A stretch of DNA of 64,000 nucleotides from Burhinus oedicnemus (lineage: Eukaryota; Chordata; Aves; Charadriiformes; Burhinidae), in contig VFFE01007633.1 of assembly GCA_008921705.1 (NCBI GenBank), forward strand, positions 3,084,753 to 3,148,752, in the 5' to 3' direction. The notes beneath the pieces are model-generated. The model made no database searches. It was given only the letters and a program-made list of their open reading frames with translations, and was not told the DNA's origin. Shown here piece by piece: positions 26,001 through 38,000 of this stretch (its first letter is position 1; each line of letters begins with the position of its first letter). The position numbers were made by a program, and so were the translations under genes.

Positions 26001-29000
26001 TCTTCATCTTCGATCATCCCTCTCACCTTGCTCTTTTACCCTATCTCTAAGTTATATATATTGGTGGGAGAAAATAAAGACTGGTGGAATTTTATTATTT
26101 TTTTGTGTCTCAAAAATGTTTTGCATAATTTTATTCATCTCTTACCATATATTCCTTAAAGGAAACCCTCAGATTCTCTTCACAGTTGAACTTCCTGAAG
26201 TTATTTCAGTAGGCTTGCACAAGGCTTTGACACAGGATGTGACCTAGGACAAAAATCTACCATATAGTATATAGCCTGTATATCCAGGTCACCATATATG
26301 GGTTAGGAACTCTCTCACTGAAAGATCTTGACTTTAATTCTTTGTATTTCCACTACTGGCCATTTCTTGATAGAAGCTGTGGGAGTAATTGGTAATCTAA
26401 TCAGTGTTTGGACATTCCCCAGTATTTCCATTATGTTACTATTACCAAATTAATGTATCTGTGATTTAAGAATATGATACCAAATAGAGTAGGTTATGAT
26501 TATTTAATTTGAAAAAGCATGTACTGAGAGTAGGACACCTGCTTTTCCATATTAATTTGTACTTTTCTGGGTCATTTTTCTCTCTGCTACTTTATGAAAG
26601 GTGAGGGTTTCCTATCAGTACTCATCAAGCTTTGTATAAATGCAGTGCAGCTCCTTTTATATCCGTATCTGTAATAGCACATTTCCTCTAATTCTAAGAT
26701 TAGTGTGTGAAGTTTCTGTGCATATGCTTAGATGAGATGGCCTTTGAATTGTAAATAGTATGAATTTTCAGGACTGTATTCTTTCTTCATCTGTTTAAAA
26801 TCTAATAAAGCTCAAGTCATAGATGTCATGAATTTTACAAACACCCATTGCTTCCAAATCAACGTCCCCTTTAGTAAATCTAAATTAAATCTCAGTAAGC
26901 ATGCAGTAGGAATATAAGTATCATTCATATAAATATTTATCCTTAATAATTATTCATATCATAAACTGTCATTGTATATGTGATAACAATCTTTTATCTT
27001 CTGCTTGCATTCAGCTAGACCCACACATGGCAAGATGTCAACACCAAAAAAAAGTCTCAGAACTGACAACTGGAAACTGATGGAAGTCACAGAGATGAGC
27101 ATTCATCAGCACCATCTCCTGAGTATCCAGGTCACTTAGGACAATCGGTGTTCTTTCTGATTACATTCTCAAGATGGTGGTATCAAACTTATGGAGTTGA
27201 TTCTTTTTTCCCATGAACAAGCTATGTCTACAGTAAGAACTTTTTTTGTAGTTTTGAGGCTTCATGAATCAGTGGGATTCCAATAAAACGATTCCAATCA
27301 ATAGGATGCTTCAACTGGTCTTGCCCAATATTATGTTTCCAGTGGTAAAAGGAAAGATTGTTTAGGCAAATGAGAGCTGGCCAGTTTCTGCAGTCCATTC
27401 CCCTCAAACTGCTGCAGCTCCACAACTCTAGGAGCAAGGATGCTGAAGGGCATATCCCTGCCTCATCCCTTTAGAATTCAGTTTTATACCTATTGTTTAA
27501 GAATTTGTCTTACCACTTATTGAGCTTGCTCATACTGTCTGCCTCCATTGCCTCCTGTGGCTGCAAGACCCAGAAGTTTACTATCTGCAGAGTGAAAATG
27601 TTCTTTATTTGGCAGTTGACTACAGATAGTTGGTTTCAAAAACATGTTATCCAAGCTCGGTTTTATGAAATATCTGGTCTGGTATAGCTGCTGGAGGGCT
27701 TCAGTTGATAAACTCAGGGACCTCTCAACTGCGTGGAAGAACCTCCAACATCATTTGCCATCCTCTTTTTCTATCTGTTATGCAAGGGCTTTCTCAGTAT
27801 TTAAAAAGACCTGTTTTGTTCATCTCTTCTCATCGCTTTGTTTAGCCATTAATTTTAACGTTGGCACGGTGTACTGGCTACATAGAGAGCACATCATTCT
27901 CCTTCGTAACAGCAGCGATAATAATGCCTTACTATTACTGATATTATTGTTGCTGTTTTATACTGTATTGTTCATTTGTATTGCATGTGTGTGTGCATGT
28001 TGCTTAAGATCTCCATATTAGATCGGTTTCCCACTGAGCTGGGCACTGTAAAGGCACAGAAAAAACCCTTCTCGTGTACAGATACGAACATAGCAAAAAA
28101 AAAAAAGGTCATTTTCTCATGTAGATTGCCTTATTTAGAAAGCTATTACTGGTCTAATTACAGCTTTTCGTTTATGCTAAGCTGCTACTCAACCACTGAC
28201 TTCTCTAAAAGAAAGACCCAGTAATAGTTGTAAACCTTAAGTAATAAAAGTCCAACCAATTTCAGTCAAGGTCAAAAGTGCTTTTGTGATCACCCATCTA
28301 CCTTCCTACCCTTTCAAAAATAGTTTTAGAAAATAGATCTGCTCTTTTAAAAATTTACATGACCCCACCTTTTTATGGACAGGTTTCCACAGAAACATGT
28401 TCTCCTCCCTGACCACACATTTTCATGGAATAAAAAGTGCTGTGCACTAACTAACTATAAAGTACTAAGTACATTTTAAAGGTTTGTTTGTTTTCACAGC
28501 AGCTTTCCCCCTTTATTTTCCATGAAAACCAGGTAAATTCTTTTTTGGGTGTGAGAAGAGTCTAGTCATTTAATCCCGGTGATCCTATGTCTGTAAAGGG
28601 TAGTCCATGAATATATTGACACCAACTATTTCCTCTTGTGCATTCCATTACCTGAATTAACTGTACAGAAAAAGTCACTGCTTAGTGGCCACCAGTTATA
28701 CATTTATATACATATATTGTTGTATAGATATGGCATATTTTTACTTTTTTTTTTTTTTTCAGAAAACCATCTAAAAAAAGTCACAGCAGAACCATGTTTA
28801 GCTGCAGAAATAGGATATACCCTGCACTTACTATTGGGCAGTAACGGTTAGAAAAAAACCCTTGTGCTTAGTGTCAGACTGGATGAATTATTGCTGATGA
28901 AGCATAATTATTAGGGTTACACTGCATTATCTTAAATGGCTCATGAAAAAGCTGCCTGCAGTTATGCGCCACAGGGTATGAAATGGACAAAGCCTACAAA

Positions 29001-29046
29001 AAGTTTTCTATCTATTGCCATTAATTTAAACTGACAAAGAAAACTT
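23021..29046. other. Unassigned DNA upstream of the FAM83B promoter
   Basis: It is AT-rich and contains the 17-bp duplication at 24610 and short homopolymers near 25112 and 28747. Frames of 125-160 codons at 24521 and 27644 have no known family. Distal regulatory elements may be present but cannot be recognised by eye. Confidence 0.55.
24610..24643 (+). repeat. Perfect 17-bp tandem duplication
   Basis: AGAGATATCTTCCAGTA occurs at 24610-24626 and again at 24627-24643 with no mismatch. It sits inside a 160-codon open frame, and since 17 is not a multiple of three, the duplication argues against that frame being coding. Confidence 0.85.
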
Positions 29047-29078
29047 GGTGTGCTTAAGCCTCGGTGCGCTTAAGCCAC
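29047..29078. repeat. Two tandem 16-bp units containing CTTAAG, upstream of the CpG island
   Basis: Units at 29047-29062 and 29063-29078 match at 14 of 16 positions and share GCTTAAGCC. They are followed at about 29084-29094 by GTGTGACGTGC, which contains a TGACGT core (CREB/ATF-like half site). The position just left of the island suggests a possible regulatory element; binding is not shown. Confidence 0.45.
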
Positions 29079-29649
29079 GCACGCGTGTGACGTGCTGATC
29101 TGTTGGCAGTCGCATGATCCTACCAAGAAGATGATCGTGTTTTGGAAGAGCCTTTCAGAGAGGGCTCCCAAACCTTTCCAAAGGCGGGACTGCCGGCCTC
29201 GGCGTGCCCAGCCGGCGAGGAGGAGGACGCTGGCTGCGGGAAGGCCCGGCCGGCACCTCAGCCAGGACGGGGGACTCTGCCTCCAGGCCCGTTTCTCTCA
29301 CCTGAGACATGGCGAGCAAAAGAAGAGCATTTTAAAGTAACTGAGCTATGGAAAGGGTGCTCATCCACACCACTGAACATAAAGGGCTCAAACGAGTACT
29401 GCTCCCTTGCCGTGACTTGCTCCCCCGGAGTTAACCTGGAAACTGTGACTCGAGGCTGACGGGTTTATTTTTTCTTCAAGCCAACGTTTGCTTTGAGTTT
29501 TATCACCCACGCACACGCACACCCGGTTTCCAGCCCCCCCCCTCCCTCCGAGGGCCCGCCGATGTGCGCGGCTGGGGCCGGCACCGGCCTCTGCCCCGCG
29601 GGATGGCGGGGCGCCCGCGGCTGCCGGCCGGGCCGGGGCGGGCCAGGAT

Positions 29650-29675
29650 GGGGCGGGAAAGGGTGGGGGGGGGGG
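29650..29675 (+). promoter_or_regulatory. G-quadruplex motif in the promoter island
   Basis: Four G runs occur in close order: GGGG (29650-29653), GGG (29655-29657), GGG (29661-29663) and an 11-G run (29665-29675), with loops of 1, 3 and 1 nt. This is a canonical intramolecular G4 pattern on the strand that is non-template for FAM83B. Whether it folds or regulates is inference. Confidence 0.6.
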
Positions 29676-29819
29676 CGCTGCCGCGCCCCGGGGAAGGCGC
29701 TGCCTTTGGCTCCACGCGAGGGCCGGGCTTCCCCAGTTCAGACAAGCCCTTGCCCCGCTCCCGCGGCGGCGGGTTTGGTGCGACACCGTCCTGACATGTT
29801 GTAACTGGTTTCCACACCC

Positions 29820-29954
29820 ACCGCGCCTGAGAGCGACGGGAAGTACCTGCGATGAGCCCTGCGCCGCCTTGACTCGCCGCCGCGATCGCAGCAGCCGGGT
29901 CCCAGCCGTCCCGCCGCACCGGAGGCGAGACCCCCAGCGCGGGGCACCGGCGCA
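29820..29954 (+). other. Candidate untranslated first exon of FAM83B (5' edge unknown)
   Basis: The right edge is set by GTAAGT at 29955-29960, the best forward donor in the island. Joining it to the acceptor at 34549 would give a first intron of about 4.6 kb. The transcription start cannot be read from the sequence. The left coordinate is a placeholder in the middle of the CpG island. A second possible donor, CAG followed by GTAATT, lies at about 30488. Transcript data are needed to choose. Confidence 0.45.
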
Positions 29955-32900
29955 GTAAGTGGGTCTCCCCCGGGACGGGCGGGGGGCTGCACCCCGCCGG
30001 CCCTCCGCCCCGCCGCCGGCCCGCTCGGTGCGGAGCCGCGGGGCGTTTGAGAAGGGGGGCGCGGGGATGGCGAAATGGAGGCGGCGGCGCGGTACCGGCC
30101 GCGGGCGCCTGAGGAGAGCCGGCACCGGGCGGCGGCGGTGGGGAGGGGGCCGGGCGGGGCGGGCGGCCCGCGGGGCCGGGCTCCCACGCCGCGCTGCCTG
30201 GCGGGGCCGCCGGGCGCGGCCGGGGTCCCGCCGTGGCCGGGGGCGGGTGGGTGACAGGCGTGAGGTGGCCCCAAGGCTGAGGCGTGCCCCAGCACGTGGC
30301 GGTGCCAGCGGAGGGCTGGCTGCCTCCTTTTTGCCTGAAAAGTTAACTTTCTTGTTAAAAAAAAAAAAAAAGAAGCAGGAACGCTTGCGGTGGTGTTTTT
30401 TTCGCTTGAATTTGATGTCCTTTGCATCCACGGACAATACTGTAGTTTTATGTGTAGTGAAATAATTGCCTGTCACTGCTTAATGCAGGTAATTATTATT
30501 TGTTCTTGATACAGTTCCGTAATACGAAGGTTGGTGGGAGGCAGCAGTCGTAAAACGCCTGTTTGTTCTGTTCAGGGCTGCTCCCTGAAGCAGTGGGGAG
30601 GCTCCTCACGGAGCCGCGGGTCAGAGGTGCTGGGGTGGATGCCCGAAAACCACACCTGACAGAGGGGGGCTGCCACCAGATGTTCCCGTGGTTTAAGTTT
30701 CCCTTAACTCAAGTGGCACGGTTGAAACTTCATGCAGAAACCGGCAAAGCAATCCCATTTCCTTCGGAAAAGAAATAAGGACATCCGGAGGAGAGCACCA
30801 TGGCCAGGGCCTTGCCAAGGACCGGCTGTACGAGCCTGAGGTTAGAGCTGCTCCCCAAAGGTGCTGAATAGGAAATTTTTCAAATCCTGAGAATATTAGT
30901 AAGGCAGGGAAGTTACTTGTCTTTAGCTCTAGCCTGGAGGACCGTGCTCCTGGAACCACCGCAGAACGTTGCATCATTTTCTTCAGTGGGCATTTGTCAT
31001 CTGCTGCTTTTGTGGAAGCTGGGATACTCTGTATCTTTCTGCGAAAAGGCACGTTTACTTTTCTTTCAAAGAAAAAGCTCTCTTCTTGCTGGGTTCCTGA
31101 TAATGGCACTGGAAAGGACCGAGCATGTTGTTAATAGAAGGACAAGATGATCACATCAGCGCAGGATTCAGAATTTGTGTTCTTCAGCAAAAGATTCAGT
31201 TTTAGCAGCTGCATTGGTGTTTAAATTCAATTTAAGTCATTAATGGCACTTAATAAAAAAGCTTTAAGTAACTGATCCCTGTGTCCAAGCAGAGAAGATG
31301 GCTGGTATGCTGGGGTGGGGTGAACTGCAAAGGTTATTTCTCAGAAGATGAACAACAACTTTCCTCGTGCTGGTGAGATTTGTAATCATGTACATGAAGT
31401 CTGATAGAGCTCTGGAAGCCTCCAGAGATGAGCCTCATTCTGCACAACCTTGCTAATAGAATTGTTGACCTGAGGAGAATCTTTGAAGAATCGAGTAGAT
31501 TACACAGAAATCATTATACATGTTTGAAGAAGATACCAAAACGTTCATTTCAGAATTTTGTCTAAACCTGACTCTCTATCCAAAATTATATCAGTTTCAT
31601 AGGTACATTTCCTACAAAATAGCTCTTACCTTCTAAGGAGGAAAATAACCTGTGTCAAGACATCTAGAGCTTTTGTCAAATACACCTGAAGCCATCATTT
31701 TAATTTGGGAGTTTTCTTTTGTTTCTTCTCATGAATGTATCACATGCTGATGTCCTTAATTCCAAAAACCAGAATTAGAATTTTTTCATTTGTCTCATCT
31801 GTTCTGTGATTTATTTCCATGCTGACAGATTTTACATTTACTTTCTTAAATAAATGTGTGCTGCTTTAAGCATCTTTTATAAGCAGCACTTGTAAATCAA
31901 AGATCAACATCAAAGACGTTCACTGTAAAATAACCACTCTTGTTTGGAAGACACTGCACTAGAAGTCTCACCTTTCCAAGATTATGGTATATTTATACCC
32001 TGCTTTCAGCGTAAGTCTGAGCATAAGTTACTGCATTTGACCTATGCCACAATTAATTAATTCATTGTTTTCAGTGAAAAGTCAAACAATATTACAAAAA
32101 ACAAATCAAAAGAACCAAACCAAACACGCACGTGAGCCAGCACACACATGCAGTATTTTTCTGCCTTTAATTTGTTCACAACATTCAATATTTTATATTG
32201 CACAACTTTACATATTAAGTATAGCCCCGTTCCCGTATATTATTTTCAAAGGAAAGAGTGAGAAGAAGAAAAAGGGATTTAGACAAGCTTTTGAAATAAA
32301 CACTTATGTCTTTCTCAACCATATATATGCAATCAGTGGCAAAGTTCCTATTTGAGAAGTATATCCATTCCAAAGTAATAAGAATTTTAGAAATATCTTT
32401 CATTTGCCTTTGTAAAATCAGATTTAGTCTTAAATAAGACTGACTGTTTTGCTACACTGTTTAGAGAGTTACTTGTCCTGGAGGACCCTACAGGAGAGGT
32501 GTATTAGATTCTCAGTTAAGTCACCTGTATTAGTGTTCAGACTGTTCAGAACAGCTCAGCTGAGTAACTATGCATTTTATGCTCTTGGTAGTTTTTCATT
32601 CTTCATCTAAAATGTCTTGAAAACCTATTCCAGATGATTGGCTTCCATGGGACACTGATGCAAAAGTTTTAATTTTACAGTATTGTAAGAGTTTGACCTT
32701 TGAATGGGTCTGTCTTGTCTGTACCATGTGCTCGGTTCTCCGTCACTTTACACCACAGGCTGTGTCTGCATGTGGGCAAAGGGAAATGGTATCACTCCTA
32801 TTTTATAACATTTTATTTCTACCTGTGAGAGCAGCGTAGAATGAAGCCCTGAATATCTGTCACAGGAATACATGTAATTCTCGATTGGGGGAGAGCAATC

Positions 32901-34549
32901 GGATCCCTTTCGCTTGCTGCTTTCCAGTTCACCACAAAGAGCTACTCTGGAAGCAGCCAGAAACACTCCTTTCCCCCAGGCTTGAAAGCAATCCTATCTG
33001 GGAAGATCTACTCTGCTGCTTGGCTGAGAGACAGGATTCAAATGGAATTATTTCATATGACATGCTGATGCCAGCCTTAGATCTGGATTTTTCTTTCTTG
33101 GTCCTTTTTAACCTCAGACTTCCCAAGTTCCTCAGAAATCTTGGTTTGATTGAACATTTAATAGGACTTTGGAGTATCAGTAGCGTATGGAGATTTTGAT
33201 TTTCATTCCTTTAGGTTAATATAGCTAATTTACATTTCCTTTCAAGAAGATTTAAGCTGTTCCCAGCAGACAGTGAAAAGCGAATGCACTCTTTGCAAAA
33301 ATATCTGAAAGGTCTTGATGTGAGGAGAGAATTGTGTTATGTTTATATGCCAGTAAATGCAACCAGAACTCCGTAGGACTATTCCTTACTATCGTACTGC
33401 TATACTATTAATTAGGCTTGTAGGGAAACCTGATATTAACTTTCAAGCTATACTTCGTATATGCTTTTTGTAACTATTCTGCCTTTGTTGGATGTCCTTC
33501 CTACTTCTGCTGTCTTTCTCTTAAGCTTCATGCCCTAGCCCTGGAAGATGGAACAGTGCTACCATGTACCGTCTTTCTGTTTTACATGGCCACGCTCATG
33601 CCACTCTCATGAAAATCCCCCTTCCACCTTCTTTTCTTTGTGTGTCTTACCTGCCCAGTGCAGAAATTCATTGCAGTTTAGATTTTAGGCAAACGGTGGA
33701 GTTGCTGGAGTCCCGTAGGGTTGCACAGATGTGAAAGAGGAAACGTTGGCCATTTGTCCTGTCTCTACCTTATATCCCAAATTGTTGCAGCAGGAATGAA
33801 CCCCTCAGCCCTTGTTAAGTGAAATAAAAAGATGGTAAGAATGAATTTATAAATCATCAGCAGTAAATGACTTATTATTAATGTTTTGGGGAAAAAAAAA
33901 AGGTAAGATTAAAGCAGCCGCTCCTTTTGGCAGAAGGAATGTGCAGGGTGGAAACTAGGCATCAGATTGCTGATTCAGAGTTTGATCCCAGATGTGGGAG
34001 GAGAAATCTTTCTGGAGTTCCTCATAACTCACTGAAATGAAGTAGGCTGGTCCTGCTTGGGAGCAACAAGTGGATTAGATCAGCATGGGAGAACAGATAG
34101 ATAAGGACAAGGACCTGAATAACTGTGGTTTCAAAGAAGCCAGAGAAAAGCTACATATTCCAGAGAAAGATTAATGCATCAAAAAGTAGGAAATATAGTT
34201 GATTTCTGAAGTATTTCTGAACACTACTCTGCCAGTTGTTGTAAAGACAGCTTTGAAACACAACCTGCAGTAGTGTATTGGAATATGCATTGGGTATATA
34301 TTGCTGTTACTGGTACAGATCTTCAGTGTATTAGGAGCTCTGCAGTAGCTTTTATTAGAAAAACTTCAACAAATCGCTTAATTTCCTGTGCGTTTGGTTT
34401 TGCCTTATGTAGAGGAGGCATTTTATCTAGCTCTTTAATAAAAGAAAAACTTAGACTGATATTACCAGAAAAGTATTTTGAATAATATCTGTGTGCGTGT
34501 TATAGATCACTGCAAATATTCTGGTTTTCTTACTTTCCTCTCTTTACAG
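29955..34549 (+). other. Putative FAM83B intron 1
   Basis: This is mostly AT-rich sequence after the island, bounded by the GTAAGT donor and the CAG acceptor. It includes a run of about 15 A at 30357-30371. I see no recognisable coding exon, RNA gene or transposon in it. Confidence 0.45.
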
Positions 34550-34570
34550 ATACATTTCATCAGCTCACGA

Positions 34571-34582
34571 ATGGAAGTTTAA
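34571..34582 (+). promoter_or_regulatory. Minimal upstream ORF in the FAM83B 5' UTR (Met-Glu-Val-stop)
   Basis: An ATG at 34571 with G at +4 but C at -3 opens a three-codon frame that ends in TAA at 34580-34582, 27 nt before the main start. It is not in frame with the main start. Very short uORFs can lower initiation at, or allow reinitiation on, the main ORF. That effect here is inference. Confidence 0.5.
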
Positions 34583-34609
34583 GAGACGTTATATAAAATA
34601 TACATGAAA

Positions 34610-35053
34610 ATGGAAACTTCATCTTTGCTATCATCCTTACATGATGAATGCAGATCAGACAACTATATTGAACCTCATTACAAGGAATGGTACCGAGTAG
34701 CTATTGATGCTCTAATTGAAGGAGGTTTAGAAGCCTACAAAGAATTTCTTTCCAAAGAGAGATGCTCAGAGTTCCTAGCGGATGAGGAAATTGATTATAT
34801 TTTGAACAATGTTCACAAACTTCCCCAGAACACAATTTATTCCTCTAACCATGCCATTGATGACACCTCTTCCTCGGGAACCTACTGGCCTATTGAATCA
34901 GATGTGGAAGCTCCAAATCTTGACTTAGGCTGGCCCTACCTGATGCCTGGAATTTCTGGTGGCACGAATATTGATCTGCTTTTTCATCCACCACGAGCAC
35001 AGCCTTACACTATAAAGGAAACTATTCGGAAGATGATACGAGATGCAAGAAAG
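34610..35053 (+). CDS. FAM83B: FAM83B first coding exon (N-terminal 148 codons, partial gene)
   Basis: This exon encodes the N-terminus of FAM83B, a FAM83-family protein whose N-terminal DUF1669 domain has a phospholipase-D-like fold. Family members anchor casein kinase 1 isoforms, and FAM83B is linked to EGFR/RAS-MAPK signalling (established knowledge). The translation begins [10 protein letters not shown] and contains [14 protein letters not shown] at about residues 20-33, then [40 protein letters not shown] and finally IRDARK. I recognise this as very close to the human protein. The start is set at 34610 rather than the in-frame ATG at 34604 because 34610 has the better Kozak context (A at -3, G at +4) and matches the known METSS start. 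The exon ends in phase 0 at AAG, followed by GTAAAC. Reading past that gives 13 unrelated codons and a stop. The full family protein is about 1000 residues, so most of the gene lies downstream, beyond the window. Confidence 0.95.
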
Positions 35054-38000
35054 GTAAACATGAAAAATATTATTGAAAAAAAAAAGTGGCAGTAGTAATC
35101 TAGTTGGTGTTTTACTAGAGGCTTTTTTTTTCTTCTGGCAGGAAAAAATGGTCTGGCTGCTAACAATTCAAACAGAAAGGTTTTCCCACACTGAGTTCAG
35201 TCCCTTGGTATCACATGCACCAATGTTATTAACCTTATTTGCAATGGATCAGGGATTAATGGGAGGAATTAATGAACCATAATTACCATTTTACTGTAAT
35301 GCTGACCAGTCTGTGAGAAATTTGTAGGTAATCAGCACACCTTTTCTTTGACCTCAGTTGAATATCCCTCAAGTGATGCAATTCTATCTAACTTCAGGAT
35401 ATATGCTAAGGTTTCTCTCTTGCGTCAGTGGGAGCACGCATCAGTTTGGCATGGTAGCCAGTTGTTGCAAGAAAATAATACCTTGGTGTACATGGGACTT
35501 GTGTACCTTGAGAGTCTCAGCATGCCAACTGTCCTTGCAGAAATTAGTCAGAAAGTATTAAAGATTGCTCAGAAGGAAAAAGGTGAGGTGTAGGCAACAA
35601 GGAAGTAGATTTTAGTTGGGAACCTTACCTTGATTTCTGAGTAATGAGTAATTTATAAGAAATGTGGACACATCTCCAAATCTACTTGACTCCACTTAGG
35701 GGCACTTGCATCTTGAATTTCCTAAGGTACACCCAGCTTACACCTCGGTGACAGGGTGCTGTATGTACAGACTGTCTGTTGCTTCCCAGTGTCAGGTTAA
35801 AAAACAAAACAAAACCAGAAGATGTCTTAGTATGCAGTTCTGTTTGACCCTGGGCCACGTTACCTCTTTAAACAGATGTGACAAGGTTTCAGAAGTATTC
35901 CTAGCAAGTATGTCACGCTCTCCTTTCTACCTTGTGAAATAAATTGGGTTCTGTTTGACTCTACAGGCTTTAAATAGATAGGACGGGCTCTAGCTCTAAT
36001 GCATCTGTAAACACTTCAGTGGCTGAAATGTGCACGTAAGCATGTGCAATAGAAACGGACTGAAAAGGGCAGGGAAGGGAAGGACCACGTCATTTTACAA
36101 TGTCTCTGCTCTTTTTAGATAAAGCATACAATTTGTTACCATAATAGAGTTATCACTAGGCCTTTTATCCTGCAGTTTACAGTCCAGAATGACTGTATGC
36201 TCAAGGAAGAGGAGAATTAATTACTTTTCTCCCTGTTTGTCCCTTTGAGAATGAGATTTGGTGTTTTCTGCTTTTATACCTAATGAGACTTGACTGTGAT
36301 TTGCCCAAGATGCCCTGTGATCTTTCTCAACTGCAGGTCCTGAGCTACCAATGTATGCACTGTAAGGGAAACCACAAAAACACTGTTAACTCTATTGCCA
36401 AGACTGGTTCAGTTTTGCTACAACGTCTTGAAATGCCATGAAGAAAGACTGCTTCCCGTTAGTTGCCATGCTTTTTGTGCCTAGCTGGCTGCCTACATGC
36501 AATCCAGTCCCTTTCCAACAGCCTTCTTAGCTGGTGGTGCTGCCTTGTAAAACACGATTTTAAGGAGTATGCCTACTCTGCGTGCAGCTATGGAGAAAAA
36601 TTAGGTGTGATTCTTACCCTGCTTTGGAAGAAGGTTGAGGCCATAGTATATTGGCTCCCTGATGTGCTTGTGGCGCTTTCTGTAAAGAGGACGTTATGCG
36701 TGTGTCACTGTCAAATCTGACAGCTGAAAGGTTTGTTTAGTTGATCAGCCCAACCTCAACAGCAACAACCATAACACTTTTGATATGGTGATATGGGTTG
36801 GTAGCTTCAGGAAGCAGCAATTAAGTCTAAAAGACATAGTGTTGTTCAGCCTCTTCTGTCTGCAGATGCGTAGGAAAGTTTAAACGATTTCTAAGTAAGG
36901 TAAAGTAAGGTATTTAAAACATGCTTACAGCAGGCAAACACTTTGGAAACAGGCTAACCTACTTCTGCTAAGCCACTTATAAAAATATATTAAGCAGGTT
37001 CTTTGTTATTTAGTAATGGAGATGTGTAGTTGTATGAGAAAATTTAAAGGAATTAGGAAAAGGTTACACATGAAAAACAGACACCTGTAAAGAATAAACA
37101 AGTTCTTCAGCAAATCACGTTAAACCAATAAAGCTCTAAGCAAAATCTATGGGAATTTCAGCAAACTTTTGTGGGAAAATAAACAGACTGTTGGAGGCGG
37201 GTGTATTCATACCACCAAACTTTAAGGACCAAACCCCAGTACCTAGGTTCAGGCACTGATTTCCCTGGGCTACCTGAACGCTTGGCGTAGTAGGAAACCA
37301 GCTCCTACAAAAGCAAGGCAGAGAATGTTTCTGCACTGATTAACCCCATGAAGAAATCCGTTCGATATATATTTATATGTATGTACTAGCCCAAAAATTC
37401 ATGAAGGAGGCTGAACCAGTTGAAACCTAGATTCTTTTGAATATTTGGAGATATATAAGGATAAGATGACATTATTAGTGGACTTACTCTTGACCTCTTT
37501 CATGCTTGATGCATCATAGTGTCACTCCTTAAAATGATCATTACATATGTTAATTTTGACCTTAAGAAGACATGTTGTAAACAACATTAAGCAACTTGCT
37601 TGCTGACAGTGAATTTTCCTGACTAAAGAGGAAAATCATTTATAAGGCTGTGCTACACTAGACTAAAAACAGTGACTATGAGAAAGTGTTGTAAGAAAAT
37701 CTTGTGACTTATGTGTTTCTTAAATGCGCAATCTGCATAAAAATTATGCACATCACCTTCATGGTAAGTACAGGCAATATAATAATGGAGTTTTTCCTAC
37801 AAAAAATAATCAATATTATTAAATCTTAGGAAAATGAGCTAACCATTTTAAGGAGATGAATCCATGCTTGTGACAGATGTTTCTTAACCTATATTAGAGT
37901 AAGGGAACTGTATCATACATAGGATGGCATTACATTACAGTCTATACTGCAGCACTCCTGCGGGGTAGGTGTGCTGTCAGAATGATGTTAGCAGAGTGCC

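Larger units (their letters stand above)
29150..30340. promoter_or_regulatory. CpG island, probable FAM83B promoter
   Basis: The sequence changes abruptly from AT-rich to very GC- and CpG-rich, densest at about 29520-30340. It has several GC boxes of the GGGGCGGG type (near 29635, 29651 and 30155), long G runs, and no TATA box that I can see. It lies about 4.3 kb upstream of the first FAM83B coding exon on the same strand and contains a strong forward donor at 29955, so I call it that gene's promoter. Long open frames cross it on both strands (up to 362 codons on the minus strand). They are low-complexity Pro/Arg/Ala/Gly frames produced by GC richness, not genes. Confidence 0.8.
34550..35053 (+). 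other. FAM83B: FAM83B exon 2 with splice sites (60-nt 5' UTR plus coding part)
   Basis: A pyrimidine-rich tract at about 34521-34546 leads to CAG ending at 34549, a good splice acceptor. The exon then runs to AAG at 35053 with the donor GTAAAC following. The first 60 nt are untranslated. They contain a minimal upstream ORF at 34571 and a weak-context ATG at 34604 that is in frame with the main start. A coding exon preceded by a noncoding first exon fits what I know of FAM83B in mammals. Exact edges are inferred from splice consensus, not from transcripts. Confidence 0.85.

Noticed and set aside
29388..30476. A 362-codon open frame on the minus strand, with other long frames (138-229 codons) across the same interval on both strands
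   Set aside because: They all lie in the CpG island. The products are Pro/Arg/Ala/Gly low-complexity and no conserved domain is visible. GC-rich DNA lacks stop codons, so long frames are expected in several frames at once.
34604..34609. Using the ATG at 34604 as the FAM83B start
   Set aside because: It has T at -3 and A at +4, a weak context. The next in-frame ATG at 34610 has a strong context and matches the known METSS N-terminus.
35835..35885. GACCCTGGGCCACGTTACCT, reminiscent of the MIR core
   Set aside because: One short block matches, but the expected CAGTTTCC part does not follow, so support is too weak to call.
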